Positions 48,001-60,378 of a DNA stretch of 64,000 bases are shown in pieces. How positions within the stretch are numbered: the stretch's first letter is position 1; the number at the start of each line of letters is the position of its first letter. Below the pieces are notes generated by a model. It was not told the origin of the DNA. It ran no database searches and saw only the letters and a list, made by a program, of their open reading frames with translations. This DNA is from Rhynchonema sp. JSB1_4 (Eukaryota > Nematoda > Chromadorea > Monhysterida > Xyalidae), in the NCBI GenBank assembly GCA_030248065.1, contig JASAMV010004411.1:1-64000 (forward strand), read 5' to 3'. A program made the translations under genes and the position numbers.

Positions 48001-50263
48001 GCGGAAATGTCGGAGATTGGCTCAGCTTATGCTTTGCACGTGATGGTTTTAAACATTTTGGCGTTTTACTGCTCGTGACAAAATGTATTGCATCCGTGAA
48101 ACATCACGGAGCACCCAATTGAAAATCCAGTTGCTGAATGTTTGTTTCCAGTGCTTAGTTTCCATTTTCTGAAAAAATGCCCGAAAGCAAACGCCATCAA
48201 CTATTCTTTGCAGACTCCCCCTTAGGCCGCGTACAGATAGAGCTGGTTCTGGTTCTGGTTTTAGTAAAAAAATTTCTATGTCCGAAAACCAGAACCAGAG
48301 CCAGCTCTATCTGTACGCAAAACTGGAAATATTTCTGGCGCAATTTTTTTTATTCTATGTCAGAGAACCAGAAATATCTCCAGCTCTATCTGTACACAAA
48401 ACTGGAAATATTTCTGGCGCAGTTCGAAACATTTATGTCACTAGGTTATTTGAAGAAAACGTGGTGTGTGTGTGCTTGCAACATTTTGTTTACAGGGTGT
48501 GCCGAAATACCTATACCTGGTATGAATTATTGTTTATGCCGATTTGTGATAAACTTTGGCTAATTGTTTATGATCTGTTGTGGGCGCTTTGCCAGCAATC
48601 TTCCATCGTTTGCAAACATGTTTTCAGGTATGATGTTTTCAGGTACCGCAGAATTCTAAACAAAGCCCCTAATCTGCTGCGCTATCAGAACTAAACTTTC
48701 CACTTCGATGTGTTTGTTGATGTTCTCGTCCATGCTGACGAAAGCAGGGACGCCGCTGGTTTTAAGGTGTTTGAGGTACTTTTTCCAAAAAACTGGTTCA
48801 AGCACAATGTGCTCAACGGAAATTCTTATGGTGTAAAAGTCGACCAATCAGCAAATAAACTCGCATTGTGCTTGAACCGCTTTTTTGGAAAATATGCCTC
48901 AAACACCGTAGTGAAAATCCTCCCAGCGGCGTCTCTGCTGTCCTCAGCATGGACGAGAGAGAACATCAACAAACTGTATCGAAGTGGAGGTTTAGTTCTG
49001 ATGGCGCAGCAGATTAGGGGCCTTGTTCAGAATTCTCCGGTACCTGAAAACATGTTTGCAAACGATCGAAGATTGCTGGCAAAGCGCCCACAAGCAGACC
49101 ATAAAAAATTAGCCAAATTTTATCACAAATCGAAACAATGACTGCACAAACAATAATTAATACCAGGTGTGTATGTATCGGCACACCCTGTAATCAAAGA
49201 AAATGTTGCAAGGACACACACCACGTTTTTTTCATAAATAACCCAGGGACATAAATGTTTAGAACCTGGAGATATTTCTGGTTCTCTGACATAGAGTAAA
49301 AAATATTGCGCCAGAAATATTTCCAGTTTTGCGTACAGATAGAGCTGGAGATATTTCTGGTTCTCTGACATAGAGTAAAAAATATTGCGCCAGAAATATT
49401 TCCAGTTTTGCGTACAGATAGAGCTGGCTCTGGTTCTGGTTTTCGGACATAGAAATTTTTTTAGTAAAACCAGAACCAGAACCAGCTCTATCTGTACGCG
49501 GCCTAAATCGAACTTCTCTGGTGCAGTTAGCTACGATTGTAAATTGGGTGTCGATGGTTAGGTCAGCTTAACCGTGTCGCAGCCCGCTCAACCTTAAAAA
49601 CCGTCATCAGTTGCAAGGTCTAATGAGGCAGATTCTCTTAAATCGATTACACATCCCTACCGCATTCGTCGCTCCGACGTAGTACGTATCGCCGTCAGTG
49701 AAATTCCACTTGATGTCAATTCGGAGGGCGCGCGTGTGGTTCACACTGTTTGTGTAAATGTGCTCTGCAATAAAGTTGTGACACGCAATGCTGTGAAACG
49801 TCGTATAGAACAAATGTTTCACTAACGTTGGAGTGCGAGGGCTTCAGTAACGCCCAAAGGGACCATCATGGCCCAGCCCGATCCGCGTGCGGCACAGGCC
49901 GCGTTAGCGTCATCATGAGTTAGACCTGGGAGGACACATGAGCATAAGTTCAGGCTGTGACAAGAATGTTCACATCAACAGGAATACTCAGAATTCCAGA
50001 AGAATACTCTGATTTTAAAAATGTTCAGAAGTTTGCCGCGCAAGAACACCAACCAGGCCACGTGTCATTTATGTAGTAGCAATAGTGATCAGTTATTTTG
50101 TACTCGTCGCCTGCTTCGCAGCATTGACCATCTGAATCAATAAACTGTTGATTTGATATGTAAAGTTGCTCAGAATTCAGTACGTGGCTGTTGTTTCAAT
50201 TCTACCTGCATGCGCCGCCAACCAGCTGATAATTACCAAAATCGAAGTTTTGATCAGTTCCAT
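39030..50263 (-). CDS. Paralogue B: lectin/EGF/DEG-ENaC (EGAS-like) protein, 958 aa
   Basis: The exons are 50206-50263, 50054-50131, 49827-49925, 49661-49764, 46640-46703, 46384-46515, 43717-43869, 43478-43597, 42803-42930, 42636-42726, 42154-42321, 41551-41691, 41331-41498, 41144-41236, 40954-41064, 40821-40885, 40570-40721, 40396-40502, 40179-40339, 40007-40102, 39832-39940, 39681-39759, 39525-39573, 39305-39442, 39030-39242. The total is divisible by three with no stop. A signal-like start (MELIKTSILVIISWLAAHA) leads into lectin-like 1 (about 20-178), partial lectin-like 2, EGF, lectin-like 3 (GEPSNGTGEDC), two EGFs, a short linker (GTTTAIPISST) and ASC from about 592. Introns 4 and 6 are enlarged by fold-back transposons, which explains the 11-kb span. 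The last seven exons are very close to those of C, pointing to recent duplication or gene conversion. Confidence 0.9.
45351..45614 (-). repeat. TRIM LTR (3' LTR on the minus strand)
   Basis: This is a 264-bp long terminal repeat with TG...CA ends inside a 7-bp inverted repeat (TGTGATC/GATCACA). By eye it is identical to the other LTR. Confidence 0.88.
45383..45443 (-). other. tRNA-like block in the LTR, copy 1
   Basis: On the minus strand, the 5' acceptor GGACGCG pairs with the 3' CGTGTCC (one G-T). The D stem is GTTC/GAAC around AGTTGGTTA, and the T arm is GCAGG-TTCAACC-CCTGC. The A box (TAGTTCAGTTGG) and B box (GGTTCAACCCC) of an internal Pol III promoter are present. Only 10 nt lie where an anticodon arm and variable loop should be, so it is not a working tRNA gene. 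Confidence 0.75.
45824..46087 (-). repeat. TRIM LTR (5' LTR on the minus strand)
   Basis: This is the second 264-bp terminal repeat, followed on the minus strand by the primer-binding-site-like TGGTGAGCCCGAC. Confidence 0.88.
45856..45916 (-). other. tRNA-like block in the LTR, copy 2
   Basis: Same sequence and folding potential as the block at 45383-45443, in the other LTR. Confidence 0.75.
46792..47478. mobile_element. Degenerate A/T-run-ended element in intron 4 of B
   Basis: CCCAGTGGTCAATAAAAAAA at the left and TTTTTAAAAACCACTTGTTATCCCC at the right resemble worn inverted ends, with A/T homopolymer runs just inside as in the hAT-like family. Boundaries are uncertain. Confidence 0.4.
48223..49505. 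mobile_element. Fold-back element, GGCCGCGTACAGATAGAGC ends
   Basis: The left end TAGGCCGCGTACAGATAGAG and its inverse at the right bound arms made of repeated CCAGAACCAGAGCCAGCTC and CCAGAAATATTTCCAGTTTTG motifs. A second nested inverted repeat lies between 48600 and 49080. No transposase is seen. It is in intron 4 of paralogue B. Confidence 0.8.
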
Positions 50264-51776
<1,513 letters not shown>

Positions 51777-54700
51777 CTACAATTCTCCGGTTGGATTGGC
51801 CATGGCACTGTACTGCATGTAGGCCGTCAGATGACAATAGTCGACAAACACGAAGAACTTTGTCGTCGCACCGCAGAGTGCGGCCACCGTGATTCGACCC
51901 CATAGGACCAGAAATTCGGCCATCGTGAACACGGATACCGACGCCAGAATGCCCAACAACCCTCCGACTTGTGATAGAAGGTCGATCATCTGAAAAGACA
52001 AATTTCCAATTCAGAGTTACGTTTTTTTGTTTAATGAATAGCAGCGAACGTACGCCCATGTTTGGCGTTTCGACATATTTCTTGAAATTGAGCGACTTGA
52101 GGTAGACCTCAATCAGCGCACGATTGCGCTCACTCTCCCAGATGCATGCTTCAATCTCCGTGGTGTTTCCGACCATAGGGCACTTGTTGGGCTGAATACC
52201 AAATGAGTGAAATGGTTGACTACCACTAAATCAAAAAACAGACAGTTATGCGTACATGGCCTCTGAAGATCGACCGCACTGTTTCCACGTTGTACTCCAC
52301 CGAGCTGAAGATGCATAAGATGCTCAGGGTTGGGCAAAAAGTAGAAATTTAAATTGTTTTAGTAGCTCGCCACCATTTCGGTTTCTAAAAATTAGAAAAG
52401 TAAGTTCACTTTTTTTATTATTTCGGGACTTTTTTTATTACTTCCCCTTTTTGGTGAAAAATGCATGTCTTTGTGCATGCTTCTGCTTGTTTCTTACGAC
52501 AAGGTTGCCTGCCGGCGCTATTATATTTCGCTTCGGTACACTATTATTAATGTCTGTGGCTCTAGTTAGCTGCCTAAATAGCCCACATGATGTGCGCACT
52601 CAGTTCTTCCAGCAAGTAAAATCTGCTTGAAGTATAATAATATCGTGCCAAAAGCCCGCGGGTCATCAACCTCGGGTTACGCGGCTGCTTTCGGCTAATT
52701 TTTGCAACAAATTGTGCCAGTTATTTACCTTTCCCGTGAGACGCCTTTACTTTTCATTTTACAACATTCAAATGGTGGACAGACTACGAGGCGAACTCTC
52801 ACGCTCCCGAGCTCATCGCGTGTGCTCACCTCGCTTCTGCCCGTTTAAAACATGCAATCGGTATAAAGTGTTCCTATATTCTCAAGTAAAATCAATATGC
52901 TTATCAACTAACCTTCGACAATCTTTTTACAGTGTGAACCGAAATTTTTTTACGAACTATAAAAAGTAAAGCTTAAAAATTTTCTGAAAATTCAAAAAAA
53001 GTTAAAAAAATTGCGATAATTAAACAATTTTTTGATCCGGCTCTGATGATACCATAAAAATTTGGATTTTTTAATTTTTTTGATTTTTAAAAAATTTTTA
53101 ATCTGGATGCAAATAAAAACAGGGGTGCAGAAACAAACAGAAAATTTAGAACGAAGCAGAAAAGGTCGTACTGGCATGGTAGCGGACAGTTGCATTCCCA
53201 ACTGCTCGGATTCGAGGCATCTGATTCTGCGAATTCGTCGATGCAGGTACCTAAAGGTACAATGTCCTTCGCACAAGCAATTACTCCAAGCACAACGCAC
53301 GAACGCTGCGATAGTCGGCACTTCGGTTTCGTTTGGTCCAGCGCAAAGCGTGGATCCATGCACTCGCAGCCAGTTTTGTACAACTCGTTCTGGTAACAAC
53401 TTCGTTGGCACGCCTGTAGAGTGTATCTGACACATTTTGGTCTGATCTGACGTTAACGGGGCCGTAAACCACAAAGAAGTTGACCCACGTGCGACGAATA
53501 ATTTCCGTCATGGTAGTAGGAGTTGACGTCGCTTGGTTTGTTCACACAATCACTGTGCGGCTTGCTCAGACGCACGTATTCTTGCTAAAACGTGTGTGGT
53601 ACGCTAATGGACCGTTTGCGTGACACGCAGTAGTATTGAAGTACACCTTGGTCACACCCATCTGCGTATACCATCCGGGCGCGGCCGTGTGTCCGACGCT
53701 CTCCAAGAACACGCCGTCGTACATGTAATGCACAAAAACACGGAACCCGGCTGATAGTATCCACGGCGCGTACTCCTCTTGTTGCGCGTTCAAATACATG
53801 ACGAGGCCTAAAGACACTATACTTGCCTCAGCGAAAAAATCAGAGACACAATTTCGCACCATTTCCTCGTCCGGCGCGTCGTCCCATGTAAACGTGTGAT
53901 AAATTTGGATGGTTGAATGTGAAACAGTTGCCCAACGCAGGGTCGTTCCAACGAAAGAAATCTTTGCTGAAAAGGCGATGAACGTGTTATAAGTGGCCTG
54001 CCTACTGTGCGAAAGGGCGAAAACACCTCATATCCAATGCTCTTCCCTCATAAGTAGCCCATTCAAACACGGCGTAGTCCCAGCTGGCTGCCAATCTTTG
54101 CGCCTCTTCCAAATTTGCGGCCAGGAATGTTGTCGAATCGATGGTATTCTGTGGTGTGATCAGCGTAGCGATTGTTTCCTGAAAACGATTCAAACAGACT
54201 TAGAACGCGATAATAAATTCATCTTACATATAATTCTCTCAGCCCTTTTCGCTGAAATTTCTCTGTCGCTCCAAACTTACTGATGCATTCATGCCGAGTG
54301 ACGGAAACGTTGACGAGATGGGCTGCGTTGTTGTGGCTGCTGCGGTTGTGGCTGCAGCGGTTGTGGCTGCTGCGGTTGTGGCTGCAGCGGTTGTGGCTGC
54401 AGCGGTTGTGGCTGCTGCGGTTGTGGTGCCGACATCTGAAAGGCTTCGCACAACATAGGAATATGGGAATGATATCGCGTGTGGCAGTGAACTTTGGCCT
54501 AAAACTTTTGATGCACTCACACGTTTCGCAGAAGAATCCAGTGTAGTCGACGGCGCAGCCGCACGAGTGCTGACCTAAGGTGTCGGACTGGCAGACGCCG
54601 CCGTTCTGACACGGAGTGCTCGGACAGAACACTGCAAAAGCGATGCGCCGATTTGGGATGCATGAGAAAAAGTGGGAAACTATGGATGTCTCGACGCATG

Positions 54701-57700
54701 AGAAAGACCAACAATCAATTTCACAATCTTTCCCAGTCCATCCGTCCAAACAAATGCAGTTGTACACCAGGTCCTGTGCGCACGAGCAGTTTACGGGCGT
54801 CGCTCCTGGGTAACACGTTCACTTTCAGAACAGTTTGTTTGAGTGCTGCATCCTTGAACCATAAATTATGTCACCATTTTGACATAGATGTGTCAGTCTG
54901 TCGCAGTATGACCACCAGATACAAGCCGGACGTGCCTTCACAGTGCAGTCTTCATCAGCCAGGTTGTATTGCATGTTCGTCGTGTACGCCGGGTTCCACG
55001 AATATGTGACGCAATCCTCACCGGTTCCATTTGATGGCTCACCTTAAAATTTTTAATTTCACCACTCGTCAGTCCACAATCAATCTTCAGGAATCGTTGC
55101 TAACCGGTTTTCCAATAGCTTGGGTTCCAGTTCGAATACGTTTTAGTACCGCCGGATTCGAGATTCACGTAGGTTCCGTCGTTCTGTATGTCATTCGTGC
55201 TTGTCCACAGCGGATCGGGGATGTACGACAGCGATTGAAGGAAAGCTGTTTGGTAGCAGAAATTGCATTGGGAGAGGAATCTAACCAGAACTGTGCGACA
55301 AGAGCCGGTGCAAGAATCCTATCAAGGGGACCATGGTCAAATGGGTTGACAAATGGATTTCGGCCAAACCATGGTTCAGGGTGGAATTTGTGTCTTAGTT
55401 AGAGTTTTGTTGTGTTTATCTTAATCATAGCCCTTTATCGTCTAGCTTCAAAACAAAAATAAGTGAATTGACCTCAAATGACGATTCTCCCTTCTAAACC
55501 AACCAAATGATGGTTGCATAATGACTGCGATCAAAGAATGCTTCGCAGAGACAGTCTATTTTCAATGAAAGTGCTTTGCTTGCTTAAAACTAAAGCACAG
55601 TATAATCCAGAGACGAGCTCATGAGACGACTTATTTTAAAGTTGACTTGAACGGATTCAATAATGTTCCGGTTCCACGTATTTCGGAAATGAAAGAAAGA
55701 GAAACGCATGTATTTTTAAAAACACGCTCTCCACTTCGGTGCGTAAATTCCATTTGGCTCCCAAAACATTTGTGCGTTAAACGATGTTGCTGTTCGCGTA
55801 AGCACGCCACAAATTGAGGTCAGCCAGCTGGAACTTGTCATCATGTCTTTCGGCCCAATCTCTTTCTTTTGTTGGCGAAAACACGCGTAACCGGTGCTTT
55901 TTTGAGTCTGGCCAAGCAAACTTTAAAAAGAGTCGTTTCATGAGCACGTGGCTGGACTATACAGGGGTTAAAGTATGGTTGAACCAGAAAATTAGGATTG
56001 TCACCACTACCAACTACTGCTACCAATCTACACTACTAAAACAGGAAGACGTATGTGTGTGTATGGCCGCCTCCCTCGGACGGGTCAATTTCCACTGGTA
56101 GCTTTGGGTATACTAACGGGTCTTCGGGGAGGGGGGCACGGCTCGGGCGCGGCGCTGTAGCCGGGCCGTAGGCACGGGTCCCGTCTAGTAGAAAGCAACT
56201 AACGGTAAAGCAGGCTGGTCATTCCTGTCGGGTCGGCCATAAGAACGACCGACGGTCCGAGAGATTGGCAGTATGCGCTCGCGTCCCAGTATTCCAAGTC
56301 GGTGCCGCCAAGGGCGTAGCAAACTTCGTCACCTGCTGCTGTCGTGATCATCGTCCACTGCGTCGAGTTGTCTCAAAAAATAGCATGTATACTCTGGCAA
56401 TTGTTTTGGGAGAAACTGTTCAACCGCGTTGGCTGATCCGTAAAGCGCATTATGCGTACACTGGCTTTGGAAGTCACGTGACCGCTATAGCCAGTGCGCG
56501 CATCATGCGCTTTACGGATCAGGCAACGCGTTTGAATAGTTTCTCCCAAAAGAGTCAGAGTATACATATCGAGTCTCATCGATTTAGCGGGCAAGCACTA
56601 CGACTGCCACTACGACACTGGGAAGTCCGGCACGCGAGACTTATTTATTACCTACTTATTTTACGATAGAGTTGAATCACTTACATTTCGCCTGACCTAG
56701 AAGTTTATCGCTTTTCTGAGAACAAGTTTTACGATTGTCGAAATTGGTGCAATACTCAGCCGTAAACGCCTGGTCTCAAAATACTCTTTTCCAATCCAAG
56801 TACTTATCGCAGGCGAAGTACTTGCCACAAAGCTGACACCGCTAATAACATTAGTCTTTGAGAGAGAAATTCATTTCACAACAGTGAAGTCGGCCGACCT
56901 ATGCCGCTACAATCGGTGCCGTTGTATCCGGCTGCGCACGTGCACGACCAACTGTCCCATGTTGATGGCGTTTTGCAAGTGGCGCCGTTCTGAAATCAGG
57001 TGTCCATGGACACATCTTCGTATACTTTTGATTTCGTTTAGAAATGCTGGCCGAAATCAAACAAAACGCAACACCCAACCAAGCATGGATTAGAGAAACA
57101 CGGGTCCGTAAACGAGCACAACGTATAGAAAAACGACGCGCAGTGCTGTGCGGACATTCTCACCGAGTCGGCGGGTGAAACGGAGCCGCAGTAGGTGATC
57201 TGCTCAGCTGCAACATTTGATTCACCGAGTTCTAATCACATCATCCATTTGGGTGCGTGTGTCTACGTATGGTACTAGATTGGTGAAGTTGCTAGAAAGT
57301 CAGGCTTGCGGCTGAAGACCGTCACTTGCCTCCTTTTCTACATGCATCTGGTAATTAAGCTCCTGGTTCAGGCCACCTGCTCTCATTGCCATGTCGCCAG
57401 ACCTTTTATAAAAACTTCCAACAGTTTGATGTTCTGAATGCTCCAATTTCGCTTCAGTACGCTTCTAAGACCGCGTCAGATATTTATATGCAAACGGTGG
57501 TGCTAAAAACCCACGAAAAACGTCGGTCGCTTGCACCACCGTTGTCGCTTCACCGTTGATGTTACCCCAGGTGCCATCACCGTCCTGATCCTGATATCCC
57601 ACCCAGGTCGAGAATGCAGCCACCGACACCATTTCTGCAAAAAAAATAACGAAATGTATGTGTGTGGACAAAATCAATGTTTGCGTCTACAGCCGACTGT

Positions 57701-59726
57701 GAGGTCCTTCGAAAGTTCGTCACCGCTAATCACAACACCATTAAATCAAACTTGTAGCACATTTATACACTTACGAAAGATGCCAGCGAATTCCACCATG
57801 TTCAGCACGGGCGCAACCGTCATGGACGGGGTCATGGTCAGGCATTCGTTGGTTGTTTGTGAAAACGTCACGGCAGTTTGCTTGATCTGATAGAGTATAC
57901 TCGGGTCGTTCACCCTGAACGGCTTTGCTGCAAACAGGCCGGTGTTTGAAATTTCGTTCTTTTATTGCGCCACTTTGAGCGCCATATTGCATTGGCTAAT
58001 GTAGGAACGTTTAGCCGTAGTGATAGCGGCATTCGGGCGCCAAAGATAACTGGGCCAATGATCGGTAACAACGAACGTGTGTGTCCGAGAGAATGGGCTA
58101 AATTCCGATCTTCAAACTTATACGAAACACACGTTAATTTTAGCTCTTGCAGCCTAACGAGTGAAGGGGCAAAGACATAAGCCAATAAGAAACTCACTCA
58201 AATCCGGACAAGACTGTCTGCAGATAAATCCGTACGCCACGTGACAAAAAATATGTCGCCAGTAGTTGCCCTTACTGCCTGTTCGGCCCATCAGAGCCAC
58301 GCACTCTCGTCCCGTGTACACCCAAGGCTCTGGCATAAGGGGGGCAATTGTGATGGAATATTTCAAAATAATTTGAAAAAAAGAATTTGTTTTTCTTGCG
58401 CGTTATTTCTTGTGAAGCGATTTGCTCCGCACCCGACAGGAAGACTTACGACCAGTAATGGGGTCCCAGTTGAATAGATTCGCTTCGGTGGGATCCGTCC
58501 AGTTGCCATAGCGCTGCAATGGAAATATAATGCAAAATGACCTGTGCATTGGAATCTTATGGCAAAGCTTTGGTTTTCTCTGGTTTTGAAACTCGCCCCC
58601 CCCCCCAACAACGCCGGTTCATGCACTCATCACTGGTTGACCTAATGGTTTTCACTTTTCACCACCTGGATTTTGTGGCTAAACTGAAACCAAAGGTCAT
58701 CGTCAGCAGGCGCCAGTTCCATTGAGGCGGGCCACAGAAGACAATGAAACATGCCTACCGCGTTCGTCGCTCCGATGTAGTACGTGTCACCGTCAGTGGA
58801 ATTCCACTTGATGTCAATTTGGAGGGGCTTCGTCGTGTTGATACTATTTGCGTAAATGTGTGCTGAAACTTGCGCCGGCTATACTTGCTGGTGGTAGACA
58901 AACGCGAAAAAATCTTTGTTTGCTTCGTGTCGTTTGACTGACCTTGCAGGGCGGCGGCCTCATTCCAGTCCAACGGTATCATCAGCGCCCAACCGGCCCC
59001 GCGCGTGGCGCAAGCGTCAACGGCGGCCGCATAATTTAAGCCTGACATGAAATACAATGAATGTGCATGGTTTAGTAGTCAGATTTTTACAAGAATATTG
59101 CGATGAACAAGAATGTTTCGGACTTTTTCTGTGATCTTCATCTTCAGATTTTAGCAAGATATACAGTTTGACAAGAATATAAAACTTTCAAAATATTCAA
59201 ACTCTAAAAACAAGAATATTATGTTTCAAAACATTGAAACTCCTCAAATTTTCAGACTTCCACAAGAAAATTTAGAAATTTGTTGTGACAATACGAACCC
59301 GGGTACGAGTCATTGATGTAATAGCAGTAGTGATCAGTTATTTTGTACTCATCGCCTGCAGTGCAACATTGGCCATCTGAATATATAAACTGCTAATTTG
59401 CGAAGTTATTCAGAATTAAGTCACGTATCTGATATTTTCCATATAGAGCCCCTCCGCCGGATAGAGCCAAGGGCTTTAGTCGGAAACGTTTCCGGATCGG
59501 GCCCCCGGGGGCTTTCAAAAGCTTTCCTACACACATTTTTTCGAATAGAGCACCGAAAGCTCTATTTAGGTAAAAAGTTTAGATTTGACGCCTTTATCCG
59601 AATATGCCTCTTTCCGTGTCGGAGCTCTATATGAAAAAAACTGCGATAATTACTATCATGTTGCCGACCTGCATACGCCACCAGCCAGCTGATAATTACC
59701 AAAATTGAAGTCTTGATCATTTCCAT
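51777..59726 (-). CDS. Paralogue C: lectin/EGF/DEG-ENaC (EGAS-like) protein, 987 aa
   Basis: The exons are 59669-59726, 59299-59376, 58943-59041, 58759-58862, 58453-58513, 58198-58329, 57775-57927, 57515-57634, 57080-57207, 56899-56989, 56204-56371, 55105-55245, 54875-55042, 54713-54805, 54521-54631, 54281-54435, 54027-54178, 53860-53966, 53647-53807, 53489-53584, 53305-53413, 53172-53250, 52256-52304, 52054-52191, 51777-51989. The signal is MEMIKTSILVIISWLVAYA. Lectin-like 1 spans about 20-177 (ends FICRQ), partial lectin-like 2 178-268, EGF about 296-341, lectin-like 3 342-500 (GEPSNGTGEDC, Ca-site-like), EGFs about 500-568, a TTAAA-repeat linker 569-620 and ASC 621-950 with GNCFTF, CNCPLPC and a final helix, then a 35-residue tail. 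The usual first ASC helix is absent. Function unknown; probably a type I surface protein. Confidence 0.92.
52325..53045. mobile_element. Degenerate hAT-like element in intron 22 of C
   Basis: It starts CAGGGTTGGGCAAAAAG. Its inside (AATTAGAAAAGTAAGTTCAC and the 52860-52900 block with ATTCTCAAGTA) matches the 21754-22305 element, and the right end reads TTGATCCGGCTCTG. No target duplication was seen. Confidence 0.6.
54331..54426 (-). repeat. Coding minisatellite, 15-bp unit (Ala-Ala-Ala-Thr-Thr)
   Basis: The unit GGTTGTGGCTGCTGC (plus strand, with CTGCAG/CTGCTG variants) is repeated about six times within exon 16 of paralogue C. Exon 16 of B is exactly 90 bp shorter (65 versus 155 bp), equal to six units. 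It encodes a mucin-like Thr/Ala linker between EGF 3 and the ASC region. Confidence 0.9.
55600..55962. mobile_element. MITE, TATAGTCC family, in intron 11 of C
   Basis: The left end TATAATCCAGAGACGAGCTC and the right GAGCACGTGGCTGGACTATA are inverted. The inside TTCCGGTTCCACGTATTTCG matches the 284-865 copy, and the GGCCCAATCTCTTTC side matches 63514-63876. Confidence 0.8.
56033..56186. repeat. GC-rich dispersed repeat, copy 2
   Basis: This is the reverse complement of 17039-17207: CTACTAAAACAGGAAGACGT through GCGCGGCGCTGTAGCCGGGC to GCACGGGTCCCGTC. It sits 18 bp downstream of exon 11 of paralogue C in the transcribed direction. Confidence 0.6.
56387..56567. mobile_element. Palindromic MITE in intron 10 of C
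   Basis: GTATACTCTG...TTTTGGGAGAAAC...CTGATCCGTAAAGCGCAT and the inverse ATGCGCTTTACGGATCAG...GTTTCTCCCAAAA...CAGAGTATAC form a near-complete hairpin. Confidence 0.75.
59437..59634. mobile_element. Hairpin repeat in intron 1 of C
   Basis: CATATAGAGC at the left and GAGCTCTATATG at the right are inverted, and the motif TAGAGC/GCTCTA recurs inside next to CCGG-rich blocks. It is a small unclassified element. Confidence 0.4.
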
Positions 59727-60378
59727 TCCTACATTCCTGCTGTTCCAAAGTTTACGCGTTCGTCACAAACAGCAATAACCAAAAAATGAAAACAACGTGA
59801 CCCTTTGGCGCTGATTTTTTTCGTTATCCGCCCATATTAGCACGCATGGTTGCGCGTTTATTGATGTTGTCTGGGTGTTACCACGTGAACGTCCCGTTCG
59901 GTGTTCACGGACGATCTTATTGTCAACGAGTGAATTCAACTCACTGCTAATTGGCATCGATTGTCATTATTATGACGCAAGTTGACACGAAAAGGAACAA
60001 GATACGGTAGTAGTACATCCAAACGTCGAAAAAAATCTGTCTCCGCGAATTAGGTTTCGGTGTAAGGATTTTCTGGTTCTCGACTTTGGGTTTCGGCTTT
60101 CGCTCCGTGACTCTGCCGTAGCATTTTGACCGTAGTTGCGTTTTTTGTGTCCTTTAACTGCATGACTGCTCCAGTGCACAAAAAACAAGAACACCTACAC
60201 TTTGTGTTTCATCATTTATTGTTCGAGATAACCATTTGAACCCATATGACTAGCCACAAGACCGCAGAGAATGAAATCATGCGAAGAGAAATATGGACGC
60301 ACAGCAGAAGTTCTACAAAACAGCATGCCCAGTGATGGAACGGAAATCACTCACTCACACGATCTTTTTTTCAAATCT
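59727..60378. other. Spacer upstream of paralogue C
   Basis: This holds the promoter region of C and the 3' flank of the glycosidase gene. The GTTTATTGATGTTGTCTGGG block is shared with the B upstream region. No gene seen. Confidence 0.55.

Noticed and set aside
48177..49141. Coding frames of 128-143 residues inside the 48.2-49.5 kb fold-back
   Set aside because: They are made of the element's repeated CCAGAACC-type motifs and have mirror partners on the other strand.
54219..54767. A single 182-residue minus frame near exons 14-16 of paralogue C
   Set aside because: It reads through introns; the three exons inside it align with separate exons in A and B, and the intron parts do not.
55105..55245. 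A suspected frameshift in exon 12 of paralogue C
   Set aside because: On re-reading the bases the exon is 141 bp, like A and B, and stays in frame.
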